Assembly: GCA_947462335.1 (NCBI GenBank)
Contig: OX381709.1
Span: 84,258,622-84,322,621, forward strand
DNA: 64,000 nt
Direction: 5' to 3'
Source: Harmothoe impar
Lineage: Eukaryota > Annelida > Polychaeta > Phyllodocida > Polynoidae
Positions 10,965-20,422 of this stretch are shown here, in pieces. The position numbers and the translations under genes were made by a program. Under the pieces are notes generated by a model, which ran no database searches, was not told the DNA's origin, and saw only the letters and a list, made by a program, of their open reading frames with translations. How positions within the stretch are numbered: position 1 is the stretch's first letter; each line of letters starts with the position of its first letter.

Positions 10965-12120
10965 GTAACACTGTGTTACTCGCCAGGGGCTGCATTCATG
11001 CATCATGATGACAATGAGCATGATATTAATGCATTTTCAAATGAATTGTTGCAGCCTTCAAAGCTTTAGGTGGCGTATGCACCATCAAGTATAGATGTAA
11101 TAGACGGGGGAGGGGGTGGATGATGGGGGGGGGGGGGGTTATAGCCCGTGCCCATGCAGGTGTGGCTCCCATAGCGTGCTCAGTGCGCGTTCATTGCGGC
11201 GTCAGACATAATTAGACTGAAACTTAATGTACAAAACTCAGCCCTGCCTCCCCCGGGACCGGCCCCAGCCATAATCAAACTCCAATAGTTCAGCCATAGT
11301 GCTTTAACTCTTAAAGGACAGTCGGCTATGTAGCATAAAGTCGGAATGATGCTTGAATGCAGCCCTGGCGAGTTACTCGCCAGGGCTGCATTCATGCATC
11401 ACGACGACCAAGGGCATGATGCATTGAGATATCATGCAGTAATTAGGCTGAAACTTAATGTACAAAACTCGCCCCTCCCTCCCCCGGGACCCGGCCCATC
11501 CATAATCAAACTCCAATAGTTCAATTCATTAACCCTCTAGTGTCGGCTTGTCGCTAAAATATGACATTTAGCGTCATGATGTACTAATGCACCCCCTGTG
11601 AGTTACTCACCAGTGCTGCATTGATGCATCATGCCGACCATCAAGGAGCCCCATGGGATTGGCATGGTGCTTGAATGCAGCAGTGGTGAGTAATTCACTG
11701 GGGTTGCCCTTCATGCATCACGCCGACCAAGGGTATGATGGATTAAGGCATTATGCCATCCTTAAAGGGCTAATGTCCCATGCCCTTTAACATCATCATG
11801 GATGGAGACAGACAAGGGGAGTAACTCGCCAGTGCTGCATTCAAGCATCATGCAGACCCTATGGAAGCCTCCTGGAGCTTGAATGTAGCACTGGCGAGTT
11901 ACTCACTGAGGCTGCATTGGTGCACCAGAAAGAGAAAAATCATCTTTTAATGCCATGCCGTCCTTAAAGGGTTAATGTATCATGCCCTTTAACATCATCA
12001 TAGATAGATACAGACGAGGCGAGTGACTCGCCAGTACAGCCTTTCCTAAATGGTGGGCATTGTGCATGGATGCTGTATACTCTGGTGATTAGTAGTAGGA
12101 CTGCATTCATGCACCATGAG
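10965..12120. mobile_element. Cluster of family B MITE copies
   Basis: At least four B copies or parts: 10965-11060, about 11310-11440, 11531-11771 and 11776-12118. The cleanest, 11531-11771, starts TTAACCCTCTAGTGTCGGC and ends GCCATCCTTAAAGGGC. Two near-identical blocks, TTAGACTGAAACTTAATGTAC (11212) and TTAGGCTGAAACTTAATGTAC (11445), show a local duplication of about 230 bp within the cluster. Poly-G lies at 11117-11141. Confidence 0.6.
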
Positions 12121-12349
12121 TACAAAATGGTATAGCATATCAAAGCATTTGGCAGTCATGAAAGGTTTATTTGAAAGCACCCCCACCCCCTCCCATCTCC
12201 ACTCCAGCCCTTGTCTGATGGTGTGCGTACACATCATGGTTTTAAACCAAATTGGTAAAACACAGTCCACAAATATAACAACAGTACAGCGGGATACTGT
12301 AGGGTGCAATCTCTGATGGTGTACTACTGCTAGTGTATGAAATTGCAAG

Positions 12350-12536
12350 CACAGCCAAAAATAATTTTATTTTTTCAAGAAAAAAAGATTTAAAAAAAGG
12401 ATAAATAAATTCGCCTGGCTGATAAATGACTAGTTTTAATTGTTTTAAACTAGCCATTTTCTAAGCTAGTCATTTGTCCTCCAGGCAACTTTATTTATCT
12501 TGGTTTCTTGAAATGAGAAAATTATTTTTAGCTGTG
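12350..12536. mobile_element. MITE with CACAGCCAAAAATAATTTT ends, 187 bp
   Basis: Inverted ends CACAGCCAAAAATAATTTT and AAAATTATTTTTAGCTGTG, followed inward by TCAAGAAA / TTTCTTGA and CGCCTGG / CCAGGCAA. The whole element therefore folds back nearly end to end, with a CTAGTTTTAATTGTTTTAAACTAG centre. No coding. Confidence 0.75.
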
Positions 12537-12830
12537 AGAGAATTGATTTCGGAGGCGGATCCTGGTTTTGAAAAAGGCAGGGGGCGTGCCATTGTTAACA
12601 TGTTCCCTCAAAATATCGCACATAAAAAATTGTGCAAAATAAATTCCAAATTCAAGGTCAATTCGCAATTACCCCAGAAATGAGCACACGAGAATTACAT
12701 ATTGTTTGGGAATCAAGTTGGTGAAAACATAACTAGCCATAACTTGGTATCCTGACACACATTTACAACAGCAGGATACTATCAAATGAATTTATATACC
12801 AGAATGGGAGTGAACAGGAAACGGTCGTTT

Positions 12831-13158
12831 AGGGAGTGGTCATTTTTTAACAACAGGGGGGGGGGTTGGTGGATTTTCGCGCGAGAGGGTCGAAATTTTT
12901 TTGGTCCCCCCCATGGGAGGGGTTGACATTTTTTTGTCCCCCCCTTAGGCAAGTTGAAATTCAGCCCTGCCAACCCCTTAGAGCTATAGTAACGCGCGGG
13001 CTTTTTCGCTAAAACGGGGTGCAATTTTTTTTGGTCCCCCCCTCAAGAGGAGTCCAAATTTTTTTGTAACCCCCCCTCCAAGGGGTGCAAATTTGTTTGG
13101 TCCCACCCCAAATCCACCAACGCCCCCCCCCCTGTTGTTAAAAATGACCAATCCCTTA
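12831..13158. mobile_element. Fold-back MITE with poly-G/poly-C arms
   Basis: The left arm AGGGAGTGGTCATTTTTTAA, CAACAG then a G10 run and TTGGTGGATTT is mirrored at the right by AAATCCACCAACG, a C10 run, CTGTTGTTAAAAATGACC and AATCCCT. The centre repeats AAATTTTTTTGGTCCCCCC three times. Related fragments occur near 7327, 24170, 30970, 32000 and 50775. Confidence 0.7.
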
Positions 13159-13225
13159 ATATATGGAGGAAGCAGGAAATGGTATTTAGGGCCTGGATAT
13201 GGCCTGGATTTACACCATAAGATAT

Positions 13226-13582
13226 AAGTATAGTCAAGACCGGAGAATTTGGCGAAGCTGCCAAAGAGAAACTTAATTGATAAAACTACAGGGGGTCATT
13301 AGGTGAATGTAACCCTCACAGTGAGGAGCACCCCCAATGCTCTGTGGTCAGTTTTATCACCTCCAGGGTCCACTGTCCATCATAAATGACCACTGTAAAC
13401 CTGTGATGTCTGAGAGTGTGATTCTCATGATGGGGTGAGTTGCTCCTAAATGAATGTTTAAATGGGTTTTTTAAATGGTGAGAGGTGATGGTATCTGATG
13501 TTAATGAGCTAGGACCTAAAATTGGGGATAACGACCTCCCAGTGGGGAGTTTCGCCAACTTCTCTGGTTTTGACTATAACTT
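13226..13582. mobile_element. MITE with AAGTATAGTCAAGACC ends, 357 bp
   Basis: Left AAGTATAGTCAAGACCGGAG...TTGGCGAAGCT and right GTTTCGCCAACTTCTCTGG...TTTTGACTATAACTT are imperfect inverted repeats of about 35 bp. The interior has a few smaller palindromes and no ORF of note. Confidence 0.6.
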
Positions 13583-13682
13583 CGTACGTGTTGCACAGAA
13601 CATTGGCCCCTGGCCAGCATTACTTTCCATCAACCTGCGAATGTTACTAATGTTATCTAGTTGATGTATCATATATTTTATT

Positions 13683-13865
13683 CAGGCCAAAAAAAAAGGT
13701 GTGTTTCAGGTTACATGGTCTGAAATCTAGGGTAGGTAGGTCGGATTTTTTTTTTTTTTTGATTTTTTTTTTTTTTACTCTAGCCTGAAAAGTACCTAGA
13801 AATCGACTCACGAACTACAATGCCGACTCGCCGACGACCGCCTCGACTTTATATGCTGTCCCCAA
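13683..13865. repeat. Dispersed repeat with poly-T, second copy at 27315-27580
   Basis: GGTGTGTTTCAGGTTAC, poly-T, AGCCTGAAAAGTACC and TCGACTCACGAACTACAATG recur in the copy at 27315-27580, part of it in inverted orientation. The copy here appears truncated just before the tRNA gene. Confidence 0.6.
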
Positions 13866-13882
13866 CCACGCTACAGGAAGGT

Positions 13883-13954
13883 GGCTCAGTGGCCAAGTGG
13901 TAAGGCGTCTGTCTCGTAAACAGAAGATCCGGGGTTCAAATCCCCGCTGGGCCT
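13883..13954 (+). tRNA. tRNA-Thr-CGT: tRNA-Thr (anticodon CGT)
   Basis: A complete 72-nt cloverleaf. Acceptor GGCTCAG pairs with CTGGGCC (one T-G). The D arm uses GCC/GGC around AAGTGGTAA. The anticodon stem TCTGT/ACAGA holds loop CTCGTAA with anticodon CGT, reading the threonine codon ACG. T arm CGGGG-TTCAAAT-CCCCG; discriminator T. The A box (TGGCCAAGTGG) and B box (GGTTCAAATCC) are canonical, so it should be transcribed by Pol III. No intron. CCA is not encoded, as expected for a eukaryote. Confidence 0.95.
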
Positions 13955-14762
13955 GAAGTTTTAGATTACAGAACTAATGAAATAATACCAGAAATGTTTG
14001 ATGAACAGAACTTTTGGAAACCCTACTTATTTATAAAACAGCTATAGTACGTGTTCAAAACTAGTCAAAGAGGGTCATTCGATTTCAAATGTACCAGATT
14101 TATTCCCCCTGTATTCTCCTAGTATTGAAGCGGATAAATTTATTGACTGTAAAAAAATCACAAAAAGAATTGTATCATTTCTATATTGGCCAAAACGGTG
14201 CATTCAAAATTACAAATTACAAACAGGCCTATATATCACATATTCAGAGGATATTTTTCTATTAGTAATAGCATTGGGTTCATATCATCTCTTGTATTTA
14301 CTTATCCAAACATGCCCTCACAGGGTTAAGGCATTGTACCGTCTTTAGAAGGTTAGAGTGTTAGATGTACAGGACTGAGGAAGTGACACTGGGAGGTTTT
14401 TAAGGGAATGTTTTCCCCCTCTTGTTTTTTGTATTGGTATTTGTATCTGGGATGGTACTTATTTTCAATCGTGTCTATAAACATTACACTATCCGTATGC
14501 TGTAAAACGTCCCGATAGCAACATATCAGTCATAATATTGATCAAATGTTGTACACTTGCCTCTCTTATGTAATAATGCCACTGCTTCTTATATGCAGTA
14601 TTGTCTATGTAACAGGTTTGATCATGAATCATTGATTATTCTATTCATCATCATATTGCACAATCTCATGTAGGGGTGTAGTGTGGCTAAGCCAAATTGT
14701 GGAAGTAGTATCACCGCGATGTTAAGATACAAAAAAAAACACCAAAAAAAACAAACTTGAAA
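13955..14762. other. Spacer, no gene seen
   Basis: AT-rich, with no strong repeat ends. ATGTAATAATGCCACTGCTT and an AAAAAAAAC tract occur, without coding signal. No T-run terminator stronger than TTTT lies just after the tRNA gene. Confidence 0.4.
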
Positions 14763-14925
14763 AACTTGAATGCAGCGCTGGTGACTTACTCACCTGGGCT
14801 GCATTCATACATCATGACGACCATTAATGCATGCTGCCATCTTTAGCGGGTTAGTGTATAAGGTATAGGACTGAAGAGGTGATAGGATGCTGGTACTGAA
14901 GGCATCATGCCATCCTTAGAGTGTT
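14763..14925. mobile_element. Family B MITE fragment
   Basis: CTTGAATGCAGCGCTGGTGACT, a hairpin, TGCATTCATACATCATGACG and a CATCATGCCATCCTTAGAG right end. It is followed at once by a family A element. Confidence 0.6.
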
Positions 14926-15052
14926 CCCAGCGAACAAAAATACGTTATTTTACGTCAAAATAACGTTTTTAACGTTATATAACATTTTGCCACAATAAGG
15001 AGCCATAGAGAAACGTTATATACCGCTGTAAAACTTTTTCTTATTTACTGTT
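14926..15052. mobile_element. Family A MITE, degenerate right end
   Basis: Starts CCCAGCGAACAAAAATACG. The core TAACGTTTTTAACGTTATATAACATTTTGCCACAATAAGG is split over the usual sites. The right end reads TTATTTACTGTT instead of TGTTTACTGGG. Confidence 0.75.
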
Positions 15053-15099
15053 CTTTTTTTATTTTTTTATTAGTGCATCATGCCAACCCTTCAGGAGTA

Positions 15100-15236
15100 C
15101 CCAGCAATTAAACAAAAAATGTTTTACAACATTTTATAACGTTATATATCGTTTCTGTACTAGGGCTGCTTCCTAAGGTATCATAAAGTTTTAAAACGTT
15201 AATTCTACGTAAAATAACGTTTTCTTGTTAGCTGGG
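15100..15236. mobile_element. Family A MITE
   Basis: Starts CCCAGCAATTAAACAAAA and ends TTTTCTTGTTAGCTGGG. It is in the opposite orientation to the neighbour at 14926-15052, only about 50 bp away. Confidence 0.8.
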
Positions 15237-15528
15237 CATACTGTCCTTAGAGGGTTAGGTATAATATATAATTATATAGGGCCGGGGAGGTAACTGGTGA
15301 CTGGCCAGGTAGGGTCGGCATTATGCTTGAATGCAGCCCTGGCGAGATCATAGAGGGTTAATACACCATGCCGTCCTTAGAGGGTTATATATAGTGTATA
15401 ATGTGTAGGACGGAGGAGTGACAGGTGTGCAGGTAGGCACGGTGCAGGTAACTGCTGACGGAGGGACTGCCATCTGTTTTCACCTGTCGCTACCTGGATA
15501 CACCCTGGATACCACCCCCCCATCACCC

Positions 15529-15976
15529 CCCCCCCCCCACACACACACACACACATTCACGGATATACACACAAATAAGCTTAACACACTGCCCTTAGTC
15601 TGTAGTGGCTATCCCAGGTTGGTCTTGAGGATATTGGTTATAGGCATGACCAAGTGCCATTGAGGAATGCCTGAGGTAAAACAACATATGGCTAATGCCT
15701 TACTCAAAAGGACTAAAAATGGAAAGACTAAGGTGAGTTGCAATTGGTCAGTACTGATCAACCTGATGATATTAGCTAACTGAAGTTAGTCGTATAGGGA
15801 GCCAAAACTGACTAAATTGGTTAGGCACTATAGTGACTTGGAGATTGGCTGCATAGGGAGCCGATGAATATCAGTGCACATACCACCGCCCCCCACCCAC
15901 CACACACACACGCACGCACACACACAGAGGTATATACACACACACACACACACCCACACACACAGGTACACACACT
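15529..15976. repeat. Two CA microsatellites with C runs
   Basis: C-run plus CACACACACACACACA at about 15529-15556 and again at 15893-15976, where CACG and CCCA interruptions occur. Between them a GGTTGGTC / GACCAATT-type inverted pair suggests a decayed fold-back. Similar C-run plus CA junctions occur at 25706, 51458, 53503 and 57170. Confidence 0.8.
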
Positions 15977-16060
15977 ATGTATTCAGTACAGGGCACCTCC
16001 CAATCTACCCTCTCTATACTCTGTCTCTAGGCTCATCACTATATGCAGATAATACTGCTT

Positions 16061-16282
16061 AACCCTTTAAAGACAGCATAAGGCATTAGTGTATCATGCC
16101 CTTTGTCGGCATGATGCATGAATGCAGCTTTGGCGAGTAACTCGCCTGAACTGCATTGAGTTATCATGCCAGGTTGAGACACTCTCACAGGGTCGGCATG
16201 AGTTACTGGACAGGGCTACATTGGTGCTACATTGGTGCACATGACGACAAATGTTTTTTTTTGTGCCATTCTTAAGAGGTTA
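16061..16282. mobile_element. Family B MITE
   Basis: Left end TTAACCCTTTAAAGACAGC, then TTTGTCGGCATGATGCATGA, a GGCGAGTAACTCGCC hairpin, GACACTCTCACAGGGTCGG and right end CATTCTTAAGAGGTTA. Diverged but complete in layout. Confidence 0.65.
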
Positions 16283-16335
16283 TGGGCCCCATATATGTGG
16301 GCCATATAGCTTTCATTTCATAGATTGTTCTGTTA

Positions 16336-16460
16336 AGGAGCCCAATGTCGCATGTCACTAAGATGGCCTTGTCGCATGTCGAATTTAAGATATGCACATG
16401 TCGCCATATAGATTTTAAGAAATGCCTATGTCACTGTATAGAATTCAAGGGTCTAGGGCC
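16336..16460. repeat. Dispersed ATGTCGC repeat
   Basis: Units of the form (A)TGTCGC-A-TGTC-AAT-TTAAGAAATGC are repeated three to four times. The same unit, on either strand, fills 25980-26300 and 47960-48115, as CGATATGGCGACATGGAC with TTTCTTAAAAT. Ends are not clear here. Confidence 0.5.
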
Positions 16461-16857
16461 ATTGTATGAAGTCACAGAAAATCACGGAAAAACCATCACG
16501 CTAAGTATGCAGAGACAGCGTTTACATATCACCTCCCTCCCCCCCTCCCCTCCCTACACCCTCACCGTACACCTCCGCCTACACCCCCTCCTTCCTGTAG
16601 ACACACCCCTCTCTGTCCTCTACCTTTCTTTAATTCACCATGGTAACCAGTACTGCCGGCTGAGGTAGGTGTGTGTGTGTGGGGAGGGGGGGGAGGGGTG
16701 AGGGGGGGGGGCTAGACCTCCGTGCCTGCTGTATCTGGGAGGAATCACACAAGGGGCGGAATACAGAATATATGGTAGTGTCGTTATATGATTTATTTTT
16801 TTGGAAAAAAAATTAACAAAGCAAAATATGTACCATGTATAAGAACAGGAAGCACCG

Positions 16858-17105
16858 TACACAGAGCGAATAAGTAGAATCATGGTGACTCCCAACTTGA
16901 TCACTGAGGTAACTCTCCCCAGGACTCTAAAGTGACCCTCTGACATTAACAGGACTCTATGATAACTCTATAATGTAATGACTCCTATTCAAAGACTCCC
17001 TAATGATTGGGAGTCACTTCAGAGCTGTGGGGAGAGTTACGTCAGTGATCGAGTTAAGAGTCACCCTTTGGGAGTCACCGTGATTCTACCTCTTTTCTCA
17101 GTGTA
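16858..17105. mobile_element. Family D fold-back element, copy 1 (248 bp)
   Basis: Ends TACACAGAG and CTCAGTGTA. Arms GTAGAATCATGGTGACTCCC / GGGAGTCACCGTGATTCTAC and GTAACTCTCCCC / GGGGAGAGTTAC pair over more than 80 bp. The arms are full of gagtc/gactc words, a trait shared with 26854-27246 and 56622-56888. Confidence 0.7.
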
Positions 17106-17373
17106 TTTAATGTCCCCCATTATAAATAATGTGAATGCGTTAAATTTCCTTCATTAAATGGCTTCAAATAAAGGAATTGTAAAAGTGTAAACCCATGCTA
17201 TTGATGATGATACATAACACTTCTGTATTATTAAATATCAATCAAATTATTTACAAAGTTTGGTGAATATAAAATCAGTAAGATATCACACCCTCACTAG
17301 GATATTATTACAAATCAAATCCACCTGTATATATCATGACTCTGTGTGGTTTGCAGTTGAAACAGCTACCCTC

Positions 17374-17527
17374 CCCAGTAAACAAATAAAGTTATGCACC
17401 ATTTTATAACATTATATAACGTTTAATATATGTCAACGTTTTTCTAAGGCTCTTTATTATGGCATAACGTTATGTAAAGATTTAAACGTTATTTTGACGT
17501 AAAATAATGTTTTTTTTATTAGCTGGG
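17374..17527. mobile_element. Family A MITE
   Basis: Ends CCCAGTAAACAAATAAAG and TTTTTTTATTAGCTGGG, with the core CTAAGGCTCTTTATTATGG and TTATTTTGACGTAAAATAATG. Confidence 0.85.
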
Positions 17528-17591
17528 TCTCCCCCCCTGTTTCTCCTGGGTTTCTACATACTCTTATTTATGATATCATATACAAACTGGG

Positions 17592-18584
17592 ATAGGGTAG
17601 ATTCACCCAAAGACGGACATATACCTTAAGTCGGACACCTTTAGCATTAAAAATCATTATATATGATAGGTCCTACATCCTATGTGTGAGGATCATAGCA
17701 AAATTGAACCGTTTTTCTTACCAATAAATAAAATTGCATCTATGCACATCAGTTTCAAATGTCTATGATAATGCACTAAAGTTGACCTGTTTCGTCGTGA
17801 GGAGCTCATGCCTTATTTGTAAGATTATATGGTACTCCATGTCGGACAGGTTGGTGTTAATGCTAAATATACTGTAATATCTAACCCTAGGCAATGTAAC
17901 CAAACCTGAATGGAAAGGTATATGTATTCCAAAGTATGATATAGTAAATAAAACATAATTATCACAAGAAAATAATATTTGCAGATCCTTCAAAGATATG
18001 ATCAAATTTCACCCTGAGACGGACATCACTGTCCACACTGTTTTCTCTTTACTATAAATATGGGGAATGCAAAGGAATCACTTTGCAAGTAAAAGATATC
18101 AATGCCCTAGTACTCAATTTACATCCTCAAATTCCATGGCAGAGAAAATATCAAATTATCTTTGTATAATGAAAGTATTTATAGATTTTCTATATTGGAC
18201 AGGTTCAATAGTGTCAAACGTGTAGCTCAAATGTAAATGTGGTAAATATATCTAGTAATATTTAAACCCTGAATAAATGACGTTATGTTTGCTGTTATAC
18301 CATGGCAAAAGTGTCACTATTACTTGAAATAACAAAGAGAATCCAAAGTGTCCGACATCAGGTGAAATAGGGACATTAAATTCCCGAACTTTAGAGTGAA
18401 ATTTTGCATATTATAATACATAAAAATACATCATTTGATAGCTGTATATAATGTTCAGACATTCTTCTCCCTATAAGCATTTCAATAAAAGCTCTGAGTG
18501 GAGTATTAAGACAACTGTGGTCCAGAAAAAATAGGTCACGTTTGCACTGCCAACGAGCGTCCGAAAGTGGTGAATCTACCCTAT
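17592..18584. mobile_element. Non-autonomous element with ATAGGGTAGATTCACC ends, 993 bp
   Basis: Left ATAGGGTAGATTCACC and right GGTGAATCTACCCTAT are perfect inverted repeats of 16 bp. If TA is the target duplication the element proper is GGGTAGATTCACC to GGTGAATCTACCC, suggesting a Tc1/mariner-type mobiliser. GTCGGACA / TGTCCGAC words recur inside. The interior is AT-rich and has no transposase remnant. Confidence 0.7.
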
Positions 18585-18830
18585 TCACTTTTATGTTGGC
18601 CCATACAAAGTTTGAGATCTGTCTCTCTCATGTATGAATACATGTACTAGGGCATTCAGTCATGGATGTAGATAAGGGACTCCCTAGGTCCTACAATTCG
18701 CCCACCACACCCTGCTCCAACATCTGCCCCTATAGCGGTGCCTATATAATACCTCCACCCTATGGTGTGGTTCCTATGCGTGTGGCTAAGGGGAGGTCGG
18801 CAGATTGTGGTTGGATGTGAGGTTTACTAG

Positions 18831-19049
18831 TAGGGTAAACTGACCTAAAGGTAACCACGTACCATGAGATGTCCACCTTGATTTTGTAGTCATTCATGCA
18901 TGATAAGCCCTATTTTTGTGTATCATAGTACACTTTAAGTGTTACTCTTTCCAGCAAAGGACAAATAAAGACAATACCATACATAAATAACTACAAAATT
19001 AAGGTGGATATCTCATGGTGCGTGGTTACCTTTAGGTCAGTCTACCCTA
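18831..19049. mobile_element. MITE with TAGGGTAAACTGACC ends, 219 bp
   Basis: TAGGGTAAACTGACCTAAAGG at the left is mirrored by CCTTTAGGTCAGTCTACCCTA at the right. The arms continue for about 60 bp through GTAACCACG and ATGAGAT. TA-flanked, so probably a Tc1/mariner-type MITE. Confidence 0.8.
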
Positions 19050-19071
19050 GTAGTGGGTGGTACAGGTGGTG

Positions 19072-19164
19072 TTAAAGGCCCAGCGCCCCTATATATAGGG
19101 CTGAGTACCTGTCCCGACTGCACTCTGACTGTTACTGGACGTGCAGTAAGACCTGCGGGTTTAA
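19072..19164. repeat. 93-bp TTAA-bounded repeat, copy 1
   Basis: Runs from TTAAAGGCCCAGCGCCCC to CCTGCGGGTTTAA. An inverted, nearly identical copy of exactly the same length lies at 56078-56170. It contains a CTATATATAGG stretch that resembles a TATA box when read on the - strand. Not palindromic end to end, so not a simple MITE. Confidence 0.75.
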
Positions 19165-19807
19165 TGTAATCATTGGTATACACTGTTTGTATACTGCTGC
19201 CTGTGGCGTGTGTACTGCTTGTAAAATATACCACACCACTTATAGTATTCCCACCTGTCCTGGTTAGCATGCCAACCAGGACAGGCCTATAATGCATGTT
19301 CATGCGTTCATCTGCTGTTAAAGTTATCGAGTATCAAGTAAATTTCACCTGTTATACCTGTTGCTATTTACATAGCTTTTCTGTTAATAAACACTTGACA
19401 AGTTTATTCAAGAGCCACAATACTCCCAGAAGACACATAGCAGGTATGTCCATGACAACTGGAATGAAAGCGCATGTGGGCTAAAGGTAAAAACCAAGCT
19501 TTCTTAAAAGATAAAAACACCACCTAGGTTCGAAATCGGACTCATGGAGTCAAAATCATGCTTTCTTTAGAGATAAATACATCAATATTTATGAAGCTTC
19601 TTTGATAGAATAGAATTAACATCACCGCATTTTCCTCTTTCCAACGATATATTGAATGACTATAGGGGTCAGGAAAAATCTATTTGTCATGCAAAAATTG
19701 CGACGGGCCTGCCACCTGATGGGCAGTATGACAGAAAGACAAACAGACAGACAGAGAAAGGAAATTGATAAGGAGACTGATATTGTCAATATCTCAAACT
19801 AAAGTAG
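19165..19807. other. Spacer, no gene seen
   Basis: Unique-looking sequence with an open frame of 62 codons at 19296-19484 that I cannot support as coding, and a GACAGACAGAGA tract at 19742-19760. Confidence 0.4.
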
Positions 19808-19879
19808 AGGCACCACCGAGGTTCGAACTCGGGCTCCTGGATTCAAAGTCCAATGTGCTCACCACTACACCATGGCGCC
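19808..19879 (-). tRNA. tRNA-Gln-TTG: tRNA-Gln (anticodon TTG), copy 1
   Basis: 72-nt cloverleaf on the - strand. Acceptor GGCGCCA pairs with TGGTGCC. D arm GTGTAGTGGTGAGCAC. Anticodon stem TTGGA/TCCAG around loop CTTTGAA, anticodon TTG, reading glutamine CAA. T arm CCGAG-TTCGAAC-CTCGG; discriminator T. The loop and D arm match the usual animal tRNA-Gln pattern. Identical over all 72 bases to the copy at 52142-52213, while the flanks differ. Confidence 0.93.
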
Positions 19880-20416
19880 ATATGGATAGCCCACCTGAGA
19901 CAGAGCGGGTGGTTTGGTATGGGTCATTTATAAAGGACAATTAACCAACTATCTTGATATTTGTTTGCTTCATTCTCCTCATACAAATGATGTTTACGAA
20001 TAATCTATATTCCTACAATATGATAATCAATTGCTGTAAATATCATGAAACTTAACTTGAAATAGCCTGAAACGAAATGTTTCTTTGAATAGACCAAATG
20101 TTAATACAATGACTTCTGTTATTTCCCCTCTTTACTTGAACCTGAGATAAAGCTACCTCCGGGAGCTACCTCTCTTTCTTATCAAAGGGGGTTCCTGGAG
20201 ATATCATATCATACTCCAGTACATTCTCAGACACATGATACACACTCAGGGACTTAATACAGTCTCACAGACACCAAAGGGGAGCAGCGGAATGATCTAC
20301 AGAATCCCTGACTCTGTCCTCCGGGGTTCTTCAGGTAGCAAGTCCTTTATTCCCATGTATTCGTATTATTATCCCCCCTCCTTCCCCTTCCTGATGGTTG
20401 TGGTATACGCCCGGCC
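19880..20416. other. Spacer, no gene seen
   Basis: Non-repetitive-looking DNA between the tRNA gene and the large palindrome-word element. It includes the short open frame 20235-20474, which runs into the element's terminal repeat and is not convincing. Confidence 0.4.
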
Positions 20417-20422
20417 CTCCAG